Positions 36,927 to 46,012 of a DNA stretch of 64,000 bases are shown in pieces (positions within the stretch are counted from its first letter, which is position 1; the number at the start of each line of letters is the position of its first letter). A program made the position numbers and the translations under genes. The notes under the pieces are model-generated. The model was not told where the DNA came from and ran no database searches. It saw nothing but the letters and a program-made list of their open reading frames with translations. Source of the stretch: Tsuneonella sp. CC-YZS046 (GTDB taxonomy: Bacteria > Pseudomonadota > Alphaproteobacteria > Sphingomonadales > Sphingomonadaceae); assembly GCF_035581365.1 (NCBI RefSeq), contig NZ_CP141590.1, forward strand, positions 1,798,001-1,862,000, given 5' to 3'.

Positions 36927-38681
36927 TCAGTTGGCCAGCACTTCGGCGTCGGCATGCTGCCTGCGGCGAACGAGCCTGCCCGGCAGTTGACCTGTCGCCA
37001 CGCCGCCTTCGAAAGTCACTACGCCATTTACGATGGTGGCGTCATAGCCGGTGGCGGTCTGCACAAGGCGGCGCCCGCCGGCCGGCAGGTCGAACAGCAT
37101 GGAAGGGACGCTGCAATTGATCCGGGCATAATCTATGATGTTGAGATCGGCCCTCATTCCTTCGGCGATCACGCCGCGATCGTGTAAGCCATATCCCCGC
37201 GCGGTATGGCTGGTCTGCTTGGCCACCACTTCCTCTATCGAAAGGCGCGGACCGACCTCGCGGTCGCGAGCCCAGTAGCTGAGCATGAAGGTCGGGATGG
37301 CGGCGTCGCAAATCGCGCCGCAATGCGCCCCTGCGTCAGACCCGCCCAGCAGGACGCTTTCCTTGGCCATCAATTCACGAACGAACTCAAGATTGTAATC
37401 GGCATAGTTCATGATCACGACGTAGACATAGCCGTTCCCGTCATTTTCCATCAGCATGTCATAGATGATGGCATCGGCGGAAACGCCGCGCGCCTCCGCC
37501 AGCGCCCTGACGCTGTCGGCATAGGCCGGTTCGTAATTGAGGAAACCGTCTTCCGACGCGAGCCGGAACATCAGCTCGGGCAACAGGGGTATCCCCTCGA
37601 AGGGGGTCTTGCCAGACTTCTCCGAAATGATCGTTTCCCGGATTTCGGGCCGCCGCAGCTCGCGCAACTGCTCCACGAAGGGCAGCTTCGCGATCCGGTC
37701 ATAGGTCGGGCGGCCCATGAAGATGTTGAAGCTGCTTTGCCAGCCCATGATGATCCCGATCGGCCTGGGGCTGATCTGCGGCATGAGGTCCGCGCCACGG
37801 CCGTTCTGCTCGTCGGTCAGCTTCATAATGTGGCGCCATTTTTCCGGATTGCCTGGATTGCGGTGCATCAGGAAGGTGAACTTCACGCCATATCTGCGCG
37901 ACAGATCGCCCATCCATGCGAGATCCTCCTCAGCCGTGAGGCTGCCCGGAACCTCCAGATGCAGATCGGATACCACTTCGAACACGGCGTCCGGCGCCTT
38001 GCCCAGCGCGGCGCAGATTCCCTCCATCTCGTCGATCCCGACCTGGGTGCCGGGCACGACATCGCCATCGGCCGTCCTGTGCGCCGAGATGCGGGACGTA
38101 GTGAAGCCGAATGCCCCAGCCGCCAGCCCATCGGCCACCAGATCGGCCATGCGGGCGATCTCTTCGGCTGTAGCAGGCTCGTTCGCGCCGCCGCGATCGC
38201 CCATCACGTAAGTCCGCACCGCCGCGTGCGGAATCTGGGTTGCGACGTCGAGCGCGTAGCTGCGGCTGTCGAGGAAATCGAGATATTCCGGGAACGTCTC
38301 CCATTCCCAGCAGATACCTTCCGCCAGCGCGGTGCCGGGGATGTCCTCCACTCCTTCCATGATGTTGATGAGCCGATCGTGATAATCGGGCGCGACCGGG
38401 GCGAAGCCCACGCCGCAATTGCCCATCACCACCGTGGTGACCCCGTGCCAGCAGGATGGGCTGAGATAGGAATCCCAGCTGACCTGCCCGTCGTAATGGG
38501 TATGCACATCCACCCAGCCGGGCGTGACCAGCTTGCCGGTGGCGTCGATTTCCCTTCGGCCGCTTTCCGATACCTGGCCCACCTTGACGATTCGCCCCTT
38601 CGAAATGGCCACATCGGCCTGGAAACGATTCCGCCCGGTTCCGTCGATCACGGTTCCGCCGCGAATTACGATGTCATGCAT
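36927..38681 (-). CDS. D-aminoacylase/N-acyl-D-amino-acid deacylase-type amidohydrolase
   Basis: A 584-aa metal-dependent amidohydrolase: GGTVIDGTGRNRFQADVAISKGRI opens it, VTPGWVDVHTHYDGQVSWD carries the HxH metal pair, GNCGVGFAP follows, and the late LLGGSDAGAHCGAICD and HTARGYGLHDRGVI are typical of D-aminoacylases. Many members in catabolic clusters act on cyclic amides or lactones, consistent with the HyuAB neighbours. ATG 38681 is fixed by AGGAGAGG just upstream. A 44-base gap separates it from the kinase gene, so it probably heads that operon. Confidence 0.88.
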   Translation of the reverse strand: MHDIVIRGGTVIDGTGRNRFQADVAISKGRIVKVGQVSESGRREIDATGKLVTPGWVDVHTHYDGQVSWDSYLSPSCWHGVTTVVMGNCGVGFAPVAPDYHDRLINIMEGVEDIPGTALAEGICWEWETFPEYLDFLDSRSYALDVATQIPHAAVRTYVMGDRGGANEPATAEEIARMADLVADGLAAGAFGFTTSRISAHRTADGDVVPGTQVGIDEMEGICAALGKAPDAVFEVVSDLHLEVPGSLTAEEDLAWMGDLSRRYGVKFTFLMHRNPGNPEKWRHIMKLTDEQNGRGADLMPQISPRPIGIIMGWQSSFNIFMGRPTYDRIAKLPFVEQLRELRRPEIRETIISEKSGKTPFEGIPLLPELMFRLASEDGFLNYEPAYADSVRALAEARGVSADAIIYDMLMENDGNGYVYVVIMNYADYNLEFVRELMAKESVLLGGSDAGAHCGAICDAAIPTFMLSYWARDREVGPRLSIEEVVAKQTSHTARGYGLHDRGVIAEGMRADLNIIDYARINCSVPSMLFDLPAGGRRLVQTATGYDATIVNGVVTFEGGVATGQLPGRLVRRRQHADAEVLAN

Positions 38682-38833
38682 GGCACCTCTCCTGCACAGG
38701 TTGCCCACCCGTTTTCACGCCAAGTCGCGGCATTGTAGAGAGCCGACCATTGCGGTCAAGCATCTAAACATCAGACCATAATCATATTTGGAGTTTTCCA
38801 GGCCTGACGATATTGTTTGCGAGCCACGGCTTT

Positions 38834-39613
38834 ATGAAGCTACGAATGCAATCGAATATGGAACAGACCGCCCGAACCGCGATTTCCAACATCATTGTCC
38901 AGAAGGCGTCGGACGTGCTGGCGTCACGCCTTCGGGAACTGATTCTGTCTGGCGAACTGAAGCCGGGCGATGCGCTGCCCAATGAACGCGAACTGGTGGC
39001 GCAAAGCGGGCTTGGCCGATCCTCCGTCCGCGAGGCGCTGCGTGTCCTTTCCGCCGAGGGCCTGATCAATACCAGGGGCGGGCGCGGCGGCGGCTCGATG
39101 GTGACCTTGCCGGATCGGGATTCGATTCGCCGGCCCGTCGAACTGTTCATTCAGACCAATGAAGTAAGTTTCGAATCCCTGCTCGATTGCCGCGCTGCGG
39201 TGGAGCCGACGCTCGCGCGGCTCGCTGCCATCAATCGCACCGATGAAGAGGCGGAACATCTTCAGGCATTGCAGGAGCAATTCGCCAGCAAGGTGAACGA
39301 TCTGGAAGCCTATCGGCGCATCAATCTGGAATGGCACCTTGCCGTTGCGCGCGCGAGCAACAACCCGCCGTTGATCGCGCTGATGGAAGCGATCTCCTCG
39401 CCCATCCTCGCATCCTCGCGGCCGAGCTACAGCACCACCGAGAAAGTTCGGCGGGAAACCGTCAAGATTCACGGCCGCATTCAGGCCGCCATCATGCAGC
39501 AGGATGGCGACGAAGCCTTTCGGCTCATGGCCCAGCATGTCGGCGCATTCCAGCAACTCGCCAAGGAACGCAGCCTGGCCAGCGAACAGCAGGCCGCTTC
39601 GGCCACCGGCTGA
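38834..39613 (+). CDS. GntR-family transcriptional regulator (FadR/FCD type), regulator 3
   Basis: A roughly 259-aa FadR-type regulator. The winged helix is VLASRLRELILSGELKPGDALPNERELVAQSGLGRSSVREALRVLSAEGLI, followed by a helical FCD domain (DCRAAVEPTLARLAA, NLEWHLAVARASNNPPL, HGRIQAAIMQQDGDEAFRLMAQHV) with Asp/His metal ligands. It is divergent from the amidohydrolase gene and probably controls it. The start is uncertain: ATG 38834, 38846 and 38858 are all possible and none has a strong ribosome site. Confidence 0.9.
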   Translation: MKLRMQSNMEQTARTAISNIIVQKASDVLASRLRELILSGELKPGDALPNERELVAQSGLGRSSVREALRVLSAEGLINTRGGRGGGSMVTLPDRDSIRRPVELFIQTNEVSFESLLDCRAAVEPTLARLAAINRTDEEAEHLQALQEQFASKVNDLEAYRRINLEWHLAVARASNNPPLIALMEAISSPILASSRPSYSTTEKVRRETVKIHGRIQAAIMQQDGDEAFRLMAQHVGAFQQLAKERSLASEQQAASATG

Positions 39614-39670
39614 CTCCATGCCCGTTCCGCCAGAGGGGCTGCCATCGCGGGAGAAAACCACGATATTCGC

Positions 39671-39694
39671 CTCACGCTATAGCTCACGCTATAG
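39671..39694. repeat. Perfect 12-base tandem direct repeat
   Basis: CTCACGCTATAG occurs twice head to tail (39671-39682 and 39683-39694) in the 212-base space between the GntR gene and the SMP-30 gene. No other gene or signal is visible in that gap. It could be a binding site for an activator of the downstream gene. Confidence 0.6.
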
Positions 39695-39825
39695 GATGAG
39701 AACCGGGACATCGGAGAGCGAAGGACATTCCCGGGCGTAAAATGGCCTAAAAATCAGGCAGCACGGCAAAGCATGCCGGCTGCTCATGGAACGGACTGCA
39801 AGGCATATTATTCTGGAGAGGCGCC

Positions 39826-40683
39826 ATGAACGGACGGCCAAAAGTGGTGAAGGAAGGCTTCGGTTATCTGGAAGCAGCCCGCTGGCGGGACGGCTATCTG
39901 TATTTTTCGGACATCAAGAACCGCAAGGTCCACCGGATGCGCCCCGACGGCGATCTTGAGACGATAGTGACAATACCGCAAAGGCCGTCAGGGCTGGGTT
40001 GGACGGCCGATGGCGACATGCTGGTGATCGGCATGGAGGACAATACGCTCAACCGGGTCGGCAAGGGTGGCCGGATAGAAGCCAGCATCGACCTCAATGG
40101 GAGCGTGCTGCACGCCAACGACATGGCGGTTGACCCCACGGGCCGGGCCTATGTCACGCAGTTCGGCTATGACCTGTTCACCCATGCCCCTCCTGCCGCC
40201 ACCCATGTGACGAGCATCGCGCCGGACGGCGCAATCGCCCATTTCGGCAGCGGGCTGGTGTTCCCCAACGGCATTGCCATTTCCGCCGATGGCCGCCGCC
40301 TGATCGTGGCGGAATCCTTCGGATACCGATTGACCGCATTCGATATCGCGCCGGACGGCAGCCTTTCCAACCAGCGCGTCTTCGCCGATTTCAGCGATGA
40401 CGAAAACAATGTGCTGGATGGCCTTTGCATGGATGCCGAAGGCGCGGTCTGGGTCGGGATGCCCTTTGCCGGGGAATTTCGCCGCGTGCTCAACGGGGGC
40501 ACTGTGACCGATGTGGTCAAGCCCGCCGGGAAAGGCACCTATTGCGTCGACTGCATGCTGGGCGGCGATGATGGCCGCACCCTGTTTCTGCTGGTGGCCG
40601 ACACCAATGTGGAACGCATGGCCAATGACTGGGACAGCGAGGCCTCGATCCAGACGCTAATGGCAAACGTTCCGGCAGCCTGA
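39826..40683 (+). CDS. SMP-30/gluconolactonase-type beta-propeller protein
   Basis: A 285-aa propeller: EGFGYLEAARWRDGYLYFSDI contains the metal glutamate, HANDMAVDPTGRAYVTQFG the metal asparagine, FPNGIAISADGRRLIVAES and LDGLCMDAEGAVWVGMPF the later blades. Family members open lactones of sugar acids or other carboxylic acids using calcium or zinc. No signal peptide is visible. It is preceded by GGAGAGG and stands alone between the GntR gene and a convergent GH130-like gene. Confidence 0.88.
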   Translation: MNGRPKVVKEGFGYLEAARWRDGYLYFSDIKNRKVHRMRPDGDLETIVTIPQRPSGLGWTADGDMLVIGMEDNTLNRVGKGGRIEASIDLNGSVLHANDMAVDPTGRAYVTQFGYDLFTHAPPAATHVTSIAPDGAIAHFGSGLVFPNGIAISADGRRLIVAESFGYRLTAFDIAPDGSLSNQRVFADFSDDENNVLDGLCMDAEGAVWVGMPFAGEFRRVLNGGTVTDVVKPAGKGTYCVDCMLGGDDGRTLFLLVADTNVERMANDWDSEASIQTLMANVPAA

Positions 40684-40730
40684 GATGCAGCGAACGGCAT
40701 AGGGGCGATAGCGGCCGCCCCCCTGCCCGG

Positions 40731-42041
40731 CTACACCATCAATTGCAGCAACTCATCGACACTGGCGGTCGCAAAGCCGACGGCACTGTCGGAAATGCCA
40801 TAGGGAATCAGCAGCCTGTTGCCTGCCCGCAGCGCTCCGCAGGTGTAAACCACATTCGGCACATAGCCGGAGCGATCCGCATCGACGGCGGTCAGCACAG
40901 GCTCGGAAGTTCGGCCGATCACCTTCGATGGATCGTCAATATCCAGAAGCGCGCAGCCCAGCGCATATTTGCGCATCGCGCCGACCCCGTGCGTGAACAG
41001 CAGCCAGCCCGCATCCGTGCGGATCGGGCTGCCGCAATTGCCGATCTGGATGAACTCCCATGGGAAGCGCGGCTCCATCAGCAAGGCGCCTTCATCATCC
41101 CAGCGATCGATCCGGTCGGAATGAAGCAGGTAAAGATTCTTGCCGTCTTGGCGGCCAACCATGGCATAGCTTCCGCCCACCTTTTCCGGGAAAAGGGCCA
41201 TCCCCTTGTTACGGCCCGCGCGCCCGTCGATCGCCTCGAGCAGAAAGCGGTTGAAATCCCGCGTGCGCAGCAATTCGGACCGGATCGTGGCGCCAGAATA
41301 GGCGGTATAAGTCCCGATCCATTCATAATCGCCGCCGCCGTGGTCGAAACGGACAAGGCGCAAATCCTCCAGCCCATTGCGCTGCTGTTCCGTGATTGGG
41401 AAAATGACCGTGTTGGAGAGGCTGCTGTCAGGATGGCGATGCACGGTCACTCCGCGATCGATGTCCGTAAGCGAAGTGTCATCGAGTTCGACCGACGTGG
41501 CGAAGGCGCTTTGCGGCCAAAGCGAGAAATTGCCGTCCTCATGCAGGATGCCCTCGCGGAAGACGATCGAACTGATATGCCCTTCCCCCACCGCGCGCAG
41601 GCTCATCACGAAACGGCAGGCGCCATCGCTTATTCCGCTCTGATCCGGGTGCGGGACGATGGACGGGTTCATCAGTGCCGCCGCCGCATAGGTATATTCA
41701 TGGCAGAAATACGCGCCGATCAGGCGCTTGCGCGTTTCGGAAAAATTGCAGCTGAACAGGTTGAGAGAACGTTCAACCTCTTCATAACGCTCCGCGAACA
41801 TGCTCTCGGTCTGCCAATGGCGCTCCTTGAAGTCACTGAGCACGCGATCATATTCGGCCACTGCCGCTTCCTCGCTCAGCGAGGCGACATCCTCGACCAG
41901 CTTCAGCGCCCTGCCGCCTGGCGCGCTCTGCGCCTGCCAGCCGAGGTGGAAAGGGCGCAGCACCACCCGGGAAGGGTCGGCGTGCAATCGCGTATCGAGG
42001 ATATGCAGCGGACTATCGTGTGTATTTTGAACCTGCCTCAA
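40731..42041 (-). CDS. GH130-like glycoside phosphorylase/hydrolase
   Basis: A 436-aa five-bladed propeller of the GH130 (mannoside phosphorylase) type: NPSIVPHPDQ, FVMSLRAVGEGHISSIVFREG, GLEDLRLVRFD with the key acidic residue, YTAYSG, and RFPWEFIQIGNCGSPI with the sulfate/phosphate-site arginine region. The start is TTG at 42041, supported by GGGAGAGG five bases upstream and overlapping the glycosyltransferase stop by 29 bases, so the two are translationally coupled. It probably degrades a mannose-containing glycan that the partner makes; substrate unproven. Confidence 0.85.
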   Translation of the reverse strand: MRQVQNTHDSPLHILDTRLHADPSRVVLRPFHLGWQAQSAPGGRALKLVEDVASLSEEAAVAEYDRVLSDFKERHWQTESMFAERYEEVERSLNLFSCNFSETRKRLIGAYFCHEYTYAAAALMNPSIVPHPDQSGISDGACRFVMSLRAVGEGHISSIVFREGILHEDGNFSLWPQSAFATSVELDDTSLTDIDRGVTVHRHPDSSLSNTVIFPITEQQRNGLEDLRLVRFDHGGGDYEWIGTYTAYSGATIRSELLRTRDFNRFLLEAIDGRAGRNKGMALFPEKVGGSYAMVGRQDGKNLYLLHSDRIDRWDDEGALLMEPRFPWEFIQIGNCGSPIRTDAGWLLFTHGVGAMRKYALGCALLDIDDPSKVIGRTSEPVLTAVDADRSGYVPNVVYTCGALRAGNRLLIPYGISDSAVGFATASVDELLQLMV

Positions 42042-44340
42042 ATTCCTCTCCCACCATGCTTCCGCATTGCTGCGCCGCCATTGCTAGCATGGAATAATGA
42101 GACAATTGAAAGGCAAGTATCGATTCCGCACCGCAATTTTCATTCGCTCCTCTTGGAGTGAGACCGTCCCGGCAACGGCCGCTGGCCAGATCGGCCAGGG
42201 CGACACCGCGATCGTTGCTGCCGAAGAACCAGCGCCAGGCGGTCAGCCCATGCTCAAACCATCGCGGGCTGCCAGTTGCGCGAAGGGCGGAACGCGCCGC
42301 CTCTATCGCCGCCTGCGCTTCCAGCGGCTGCTGATCGAACGGAAGATAGTGATGGGGCTTTCCGAAACTTTCCGAACCGATCGGCCTGAAATGCCCGGTG
42401 GGGGATAGTTGCTGCGCCGCAATCCAGTGCAGTGTCTCGATACCGGCTTCCAGCAACGCATTGTCGCCGAGCACTTCCGCCGCTTCGATAATCGCCTGGC
42501 AAAGCCTGGGATTGTCATAGCCAAGCACGGCTTCGAACCAGGCCCAGTCAGGCCGCCTGCCGCTTCCCAGCAACCGGACGAGAAAATCCGACCCTTTTGC
42601 CACAAATATGCGCGAGGCGTCATGAGCCGGCATAACCCGCAGCACCGCACAGCACCCCAGCATCGCGAAGGCGACGGCGCGCGGCGATTCCAGCGTTTCC
42701 AGCCGGGGAAGCGTCGTGTCCCACCAGCGCATCGCCCAGCGCCGCATATCGTCGCTTGACGCCGTTTCAATGGTTTGTCCCAGCGCCCAGAGCGCCCTGC
42801 CGTTGGAATCTTCCGAACCGGCATCTTCGCACCAGCTTCGGTCGAACCGCATGAAATTGCGGAACCGGCCCGCTTCCTCGTTCCAGGCATCCTGAATGAA
42901 GGATGCGTAGATCATGCTCCAGTGCAGCCTCTCCGTATCGGTCATCCCGCTGGCGACATTCATGAGCATGAGCGCTCGCGCATTATCGTCGAGGCAATAG
43001 CCATGGCGCCGGTCGGGAACGATCCCGATGGCGTGCTGCAACATGCCGGTCCCGTCGCTCATCGCGAAAACCGCGCTCAACCCCGGCGTGGCGGTCAACG
43101 GAGCGTGATGCCCTTCCGGAGCGACGGCGCTTTCGATCAATCGGGCCGAGGCTTGCGCGAACCTTGGCCAGATTGTCTCTCGCCCCTTGGCATAGGCACG
43201 CCGCTGAATGGCGCGCAGCCTGTCCGGATCGTCCAGCAGATCGATCACCGCGGCGGCAATCTGATCCGCGGAATCGCGTTCGATCAGCACCCCGACCTGA
43301 TCCGCCAGCAATTCGCTGGCATGGACATAGGGAGTGGAAACCACCGCCTTTCCCAGCGCCACCGCATAGCTGAGCGTGCCTGATGTGGATTGCTGAAGGT
43401 TGAGATAGGGGGTGACGTAAATGTCGCACGCTTCCAGCTGATCGAGCAATTCCTCGGTGTCGAGAAAGCGGTTATCCCACTCGATATGCTGCGCCACCCC
43501 GAGATTTTCGGCCAGGGCGACCAGCCTTTCACGATAGGCTTCCCCTTCCCGGGCGATCAGGTTGGGGTGCGTGGCACCCACGATCCGATATAGAATGTCG
43601 GGATGCCACTGTACGATGGCAGGCAGCGCTTCGATCGCTCGCTCCAGCCCCTTGCCGGGTCCCAGCAGCCCGAAAGTCATCATTATCGGGCGATCCGCAT
43701 GGCCCAGCATGGCCTTGAATTGACGCTGGCGGCCGAATGGCCGGTCTGGCGCACCATGCTCGATCACTTCGAGGATTTCAGACGGCGCATCATAGGCCTG
43801 CGCCAGCAGATCCCGCGAATGGCGGGACATCACCATTACCCTCGATGCTCTGGAGATCAAATGCTTGAGGATTGCGCGTTGCCGGGTTGACGGAGCGCTC
43901 AGCACGGTATGCAGGGTAATGATGAGCGGGGCGGCCAGCCTGTCCACGAAATCGCAAACCAGTTCTCCGCACTCACCTCCGAAGATCCCATATTCGTGCT
44001 GCAGCCAGATCACGTCCGGCGCGCCTTCGTTGATCTTCCGCGCGGCCACCGCAAAATCGGCAGGATCATTGCAGGCTATGGTCGCGGCAATATCTTCATA
44101 GACCAGACCCGCTTCCGGATCGTCCAAAGCATAGACATCCAAGTGAATATCGGGACGATGCTCGCGAAGCTGCTTGAAAATATCGGTCGTGAATGTCGCG
44201 ATACCGCATTTGCGAGGAGCGAAATTGCCGACGAGCGCGACCTTCAGCGGCCTGGCGGATGAAGAATTGAGCTTCGGGAAGATCGACAGGACATCGGCAC
44301 TCTGCGCACGATCGAATACACTTGAAAAGTCACCGGACAT
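42013..44340 (-). CDS. GT4 glycosyltransferase fused to a helical C-terminal domain
   Basis: A 775-aa two-part protein. Residues about 32-400 are a GT-B glycosyltransferase: VALVGNFAPRKCGIATFTTDIF, WLQHEYGIFGGECG, LGPGKGLERAIEALP, and DIYVTPYLNLQQSTSGTLSYAVALGKAVVSTPY with the nucleotide-sugar loop. Residues about 430-775 form an alpha/alpha-toroid-like region (YCLDDNARALMLM, EDSNGRALWALG, YLPFDQQPLEAQAAIEAA) resembling six-hairpin glycosidases. The upstream 500 bases hold only one possible small gene and a CGCATATGCG palindrome at 44404-44413. With the GH130-like partner it forms a glycan turnover unit. Confidence 0.85.
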   Translation of the reverse strand: MSGDFSSVFDRAQSADVLSIFPKLNSSSARPLKVALVGNFAPRKCGIATFTTDIFKQLREHRPDIHLDVYALDDPEAGLVYEDIAATIACNDPADFAVAARKINEGAPDVIWLQHEYGIFGGECGELVCDFVDRLAAPLIITLHTVLSAPSTRQRAILKHLISRASRVMVMSRHSRDLLAQAYDAPSEILEVIEHGAPDRPFGRQRQFKAMLGHADRPIMMTFGLLGPGKGLERAIEALPAIVQWHPDILYRIVGATHPNLIAREGEAYRERLVALAENLGVAQHIEWDNRFLDTEELLDQLEACDIYVTPYLNLQQSTSGTLSYAVALGKAVVSTPYVHASELLADQVGVLIERDSADQIAAAVIDLLDDPDRLRAIQRRAYAKGRETIWPRFAQASARLIESAVAPEGHHAPLTATPGLSAVFAMSDGTGMLQHAIGIVPDRRHGYCLDDNARALMLMNVASGMTDTERLHWSMIYASFIQDAWNEEAGRFRNFMRFDRSWCEDAGSEDSNGRALWALGQTIETASSDDMRRWAMRWWDTTLPRLETLESPRAVAFAMLGCCAVLRVMPAHDASRIFVAKGSDFLVRLLGSGRRPDWAWFEAVLGYDNPRLCQAIIEAAEVLGDNALLEAGIETLHWIAAQQLSPTGHFRPIGSESFGKPHHYLPFDQQPLEAQAAIEAARSALRATGSPRWFEHGLTAWRWFFGSNDRGVALADLASGRCRDGLTPRGANENCGAESILAFQLSHYSMLAMAAQQCGSMVGEEFEAGSKYTR

Positions 44341-44531
44341 CAGTGGAATCCTTCATCGCACAGCGTGGACATTGCCTAAACGCAAGGAAGGATGAGCAAG
44401 TTCCGCATATGCGAAAAAATGCAAAGGGATATGACACTCCGATTTATCATATTGATAATAAATAGTTTTCTTAAGAAGTCGCAATGATGCACTGCCGAAA
44501 TGATGCAAACGGCTCCTGCCGCCGCGCTAAT

Positions 44532-44717
44532 CTAGCCTGCACCCTGGATTATTCGCTTTTCGAGCCGAACCCCGGGATAGCTCACAAAGGCCAGTGTCGC
44601 TTCACTGAGGAAACCGGCTCCGATCCGGAAGGCAAATCGCTGGGCGTCCCGCAAGGACCGATACCATTTGCCGCTGCGGTGGGGAGTAACGAACCTGTAT
44701 TCTACCATAGCGAGCAT
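44532..44717 (-). CDS. Possible small hypothetical protein
   Basis: A 61-aa reading frame with VEYRFVTPHRSGKWYRSLRDAQRFAFRIGAGF followed by a basic C-terminus. The pattern, a short sequence with a conserved-looking IGAGF and YPGxRLE segment, recalls small hypothetical proteins I associate with sphingomonads, but that is from memory. It is the only candidate in the 500-base gap 44341-44840. The rest of the gap is AT-rich next to the glycosyltransferase gene (TTCTTAAGAA palindrome near 44469) and otherwise empty. Confidence 0.4.
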   Translation of the reverse strand: MLAMVEYRFVTPHRSGKWYRSLRDAQRFAFRIGAGFLSEATLAFVSYPGVRLEKRIIQGAG

Positions 44718-44840
44718 CCAACCTTACCCCTCGCGAAAAGTTCCAACGGCTCGGCGCATTTCGAGCGACTTTTCAGATGCAGGGAACAGGTGGTCGGCGC
44801 GGTGTGTCAGGCATCCGGCAAATCGAGGAACCGGGGCGGA

Positions 44841-46001
44841 TTATCCGAATGCGCCACTCTCTTTCAGTTGCTCGATTTCCGGCAACTGGAACCCGCATTC
44901 GTCGAGCAAGGCCGCCAGATCGCTGTTCTCCTTCCACATCCTCGGCCGCGGCGCGGGGGTGGCGGAATAGCGCGGCACCGGAGCGGGCTGCGTAACCCCG
45001 TCAACGGTCAGAAAATTCCCCCTCGCCCGGTTGTGGGAATGCTCCCCTGCCTCGCCCATCGCGACCACCGGAGCAAAGCAGACTTCCTCGTGCTCGAGCA
45101 GATCGCACCACTCCCTGAGCGATTTCGACGCGAATACGGCCGCCAGCTTGGCCTTCATCACCGGCCAGCGGGCCCGGTCATACTGGGAGCTGAAATCGGG
45201 ATCGTGCGCGACCCCGGTCAATTCGGTCAAACGGGCAAAGAACTTCTCCTCGATCGCGCCGATGCACAAATATCGGCCATCGCTCGTCCGATAGGTGTCG
45301 TAGAACGGCGCCCCGCCATCCAGCAGATTTTCGCCGCGCACGCCGTTCCATTCCCCCTGATTCTTCAGGGTCCAGGTGCCCGCCATGAGTGCGGACGCCC
45401 CTTCCGCCATGGCGCAATCCACGACCCGGCCCGGCGCGCCACCGCGCGCCGCCATGATCGCCGAAACCATGCCGAAAGCCAGCATCAATCCCCCTCCACC
45501 ATAATCCCCGAGGAGATTGAGCGGAGGAACCGGAGCCTCGCCCGCGCGCCCTATCGCATCCAGCACGCCGCTGATGGCGATATAATTGATGTCGTGCCCC
45601 GGCAGCGAAGCATAAGGCCCATCCTGGCCCCAACCGGTCATGCGGCCATAGACCAGGTGGGCGTTGATCGCCATCAGGTCATCCGGCCCAAGCCCCAGCC
45701 GCTCCGCAACGCCCGGCCGGAACCCTTCGATGAACCCATCGGCGCTCCTTACCAGCCGGCGCACGATCTCCACTCCGCCAGCAGTCTTGAGATCGAGAGA
45801 GATGTTGCGCCGGGAACGCAGCATCACATCCCGCCCGGCGTCCACCGGCAGGCCCGCCTGCACGCCGCCCGGCCGATCGATCCGGATCACCTCGGCGCCA
45901 TTGTCGGCGAGCATCATCCCGCAAAACGGCCCGGGGCCGATACCGCCCAGTTCAATGATCCTGACGCCGGCCAGCGGCAGAGGATTGGATGCCCCGCTCA
46001 T
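44841..46001 (-). CDS. Alpha-methylacyl-CoA racemase-like CaiB/BaiF protein, copy 2
   Basis: A 386-aa protein similar to copy 1. It keeps His in GHDINYIAISGVL and Asp in NLLGDYGGGGLMLAFG, the two racemase bases, and has the N-terminal GPFCGMMLADNGAEVIRIDRPGG. This suggests that a 2-methyl-branched acyl-CoA is also handled by the block 4 genes. It follows the LLM oxidoreductase gene after 11 bases on the same strand. Ordinary CoA transfer remains possible. Confidence 0.87.
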   Translation of the reverse strand: MSGASNPLPLAGVRIIELGGIGPGPFCGMMLADNGAEVIRIDRPGGVQAGLPVDAGRDVMLRSRRNISLDLKTAGGVEIVRRLVRSADGFIEGFRPGVAERLGLGPDDLMAINAHLVYGRMTGWGQDGPYASLPGHDINYIAISGVLDAIGRAGEAPVPPLNLLGDYGGGGLMLAFGMVSAIMAARGGAPGRVVDCAMAEGASALMAGTWTLKNQGEWNGVRGENLLDGGAPFYDTYRTSDGRYLCIGAIEEKFFARLTELTGVAHDPDFSSQYDRARWPVMKAKLAAVFASKSLREWCDLLEHEEVCFAPVVAMGEAGEHSHNRARGNFLTVDGVTQPAPVPRYSATPAPRPRMWKENSDLAALLDECGFQLPEIEQLKESGAFG

Positions 46002-46012
46002 TCCTTCGCCAA

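Noticed and set aside
37206-38738. 510-aa plus-strand open frame
   Set aside because: It is a shadow of the amidohydrolase gene; the composition is His/Arg/Ala-rich without any domain pattern.
40702-40721. GGGGCG/CGCCCC hairpin between the convergent SMP-30 and GH130 genes
   Set aside because: The stem is only six bases with an 8-base loop and no T-tract on either strand, so a terminator cannot be supported.
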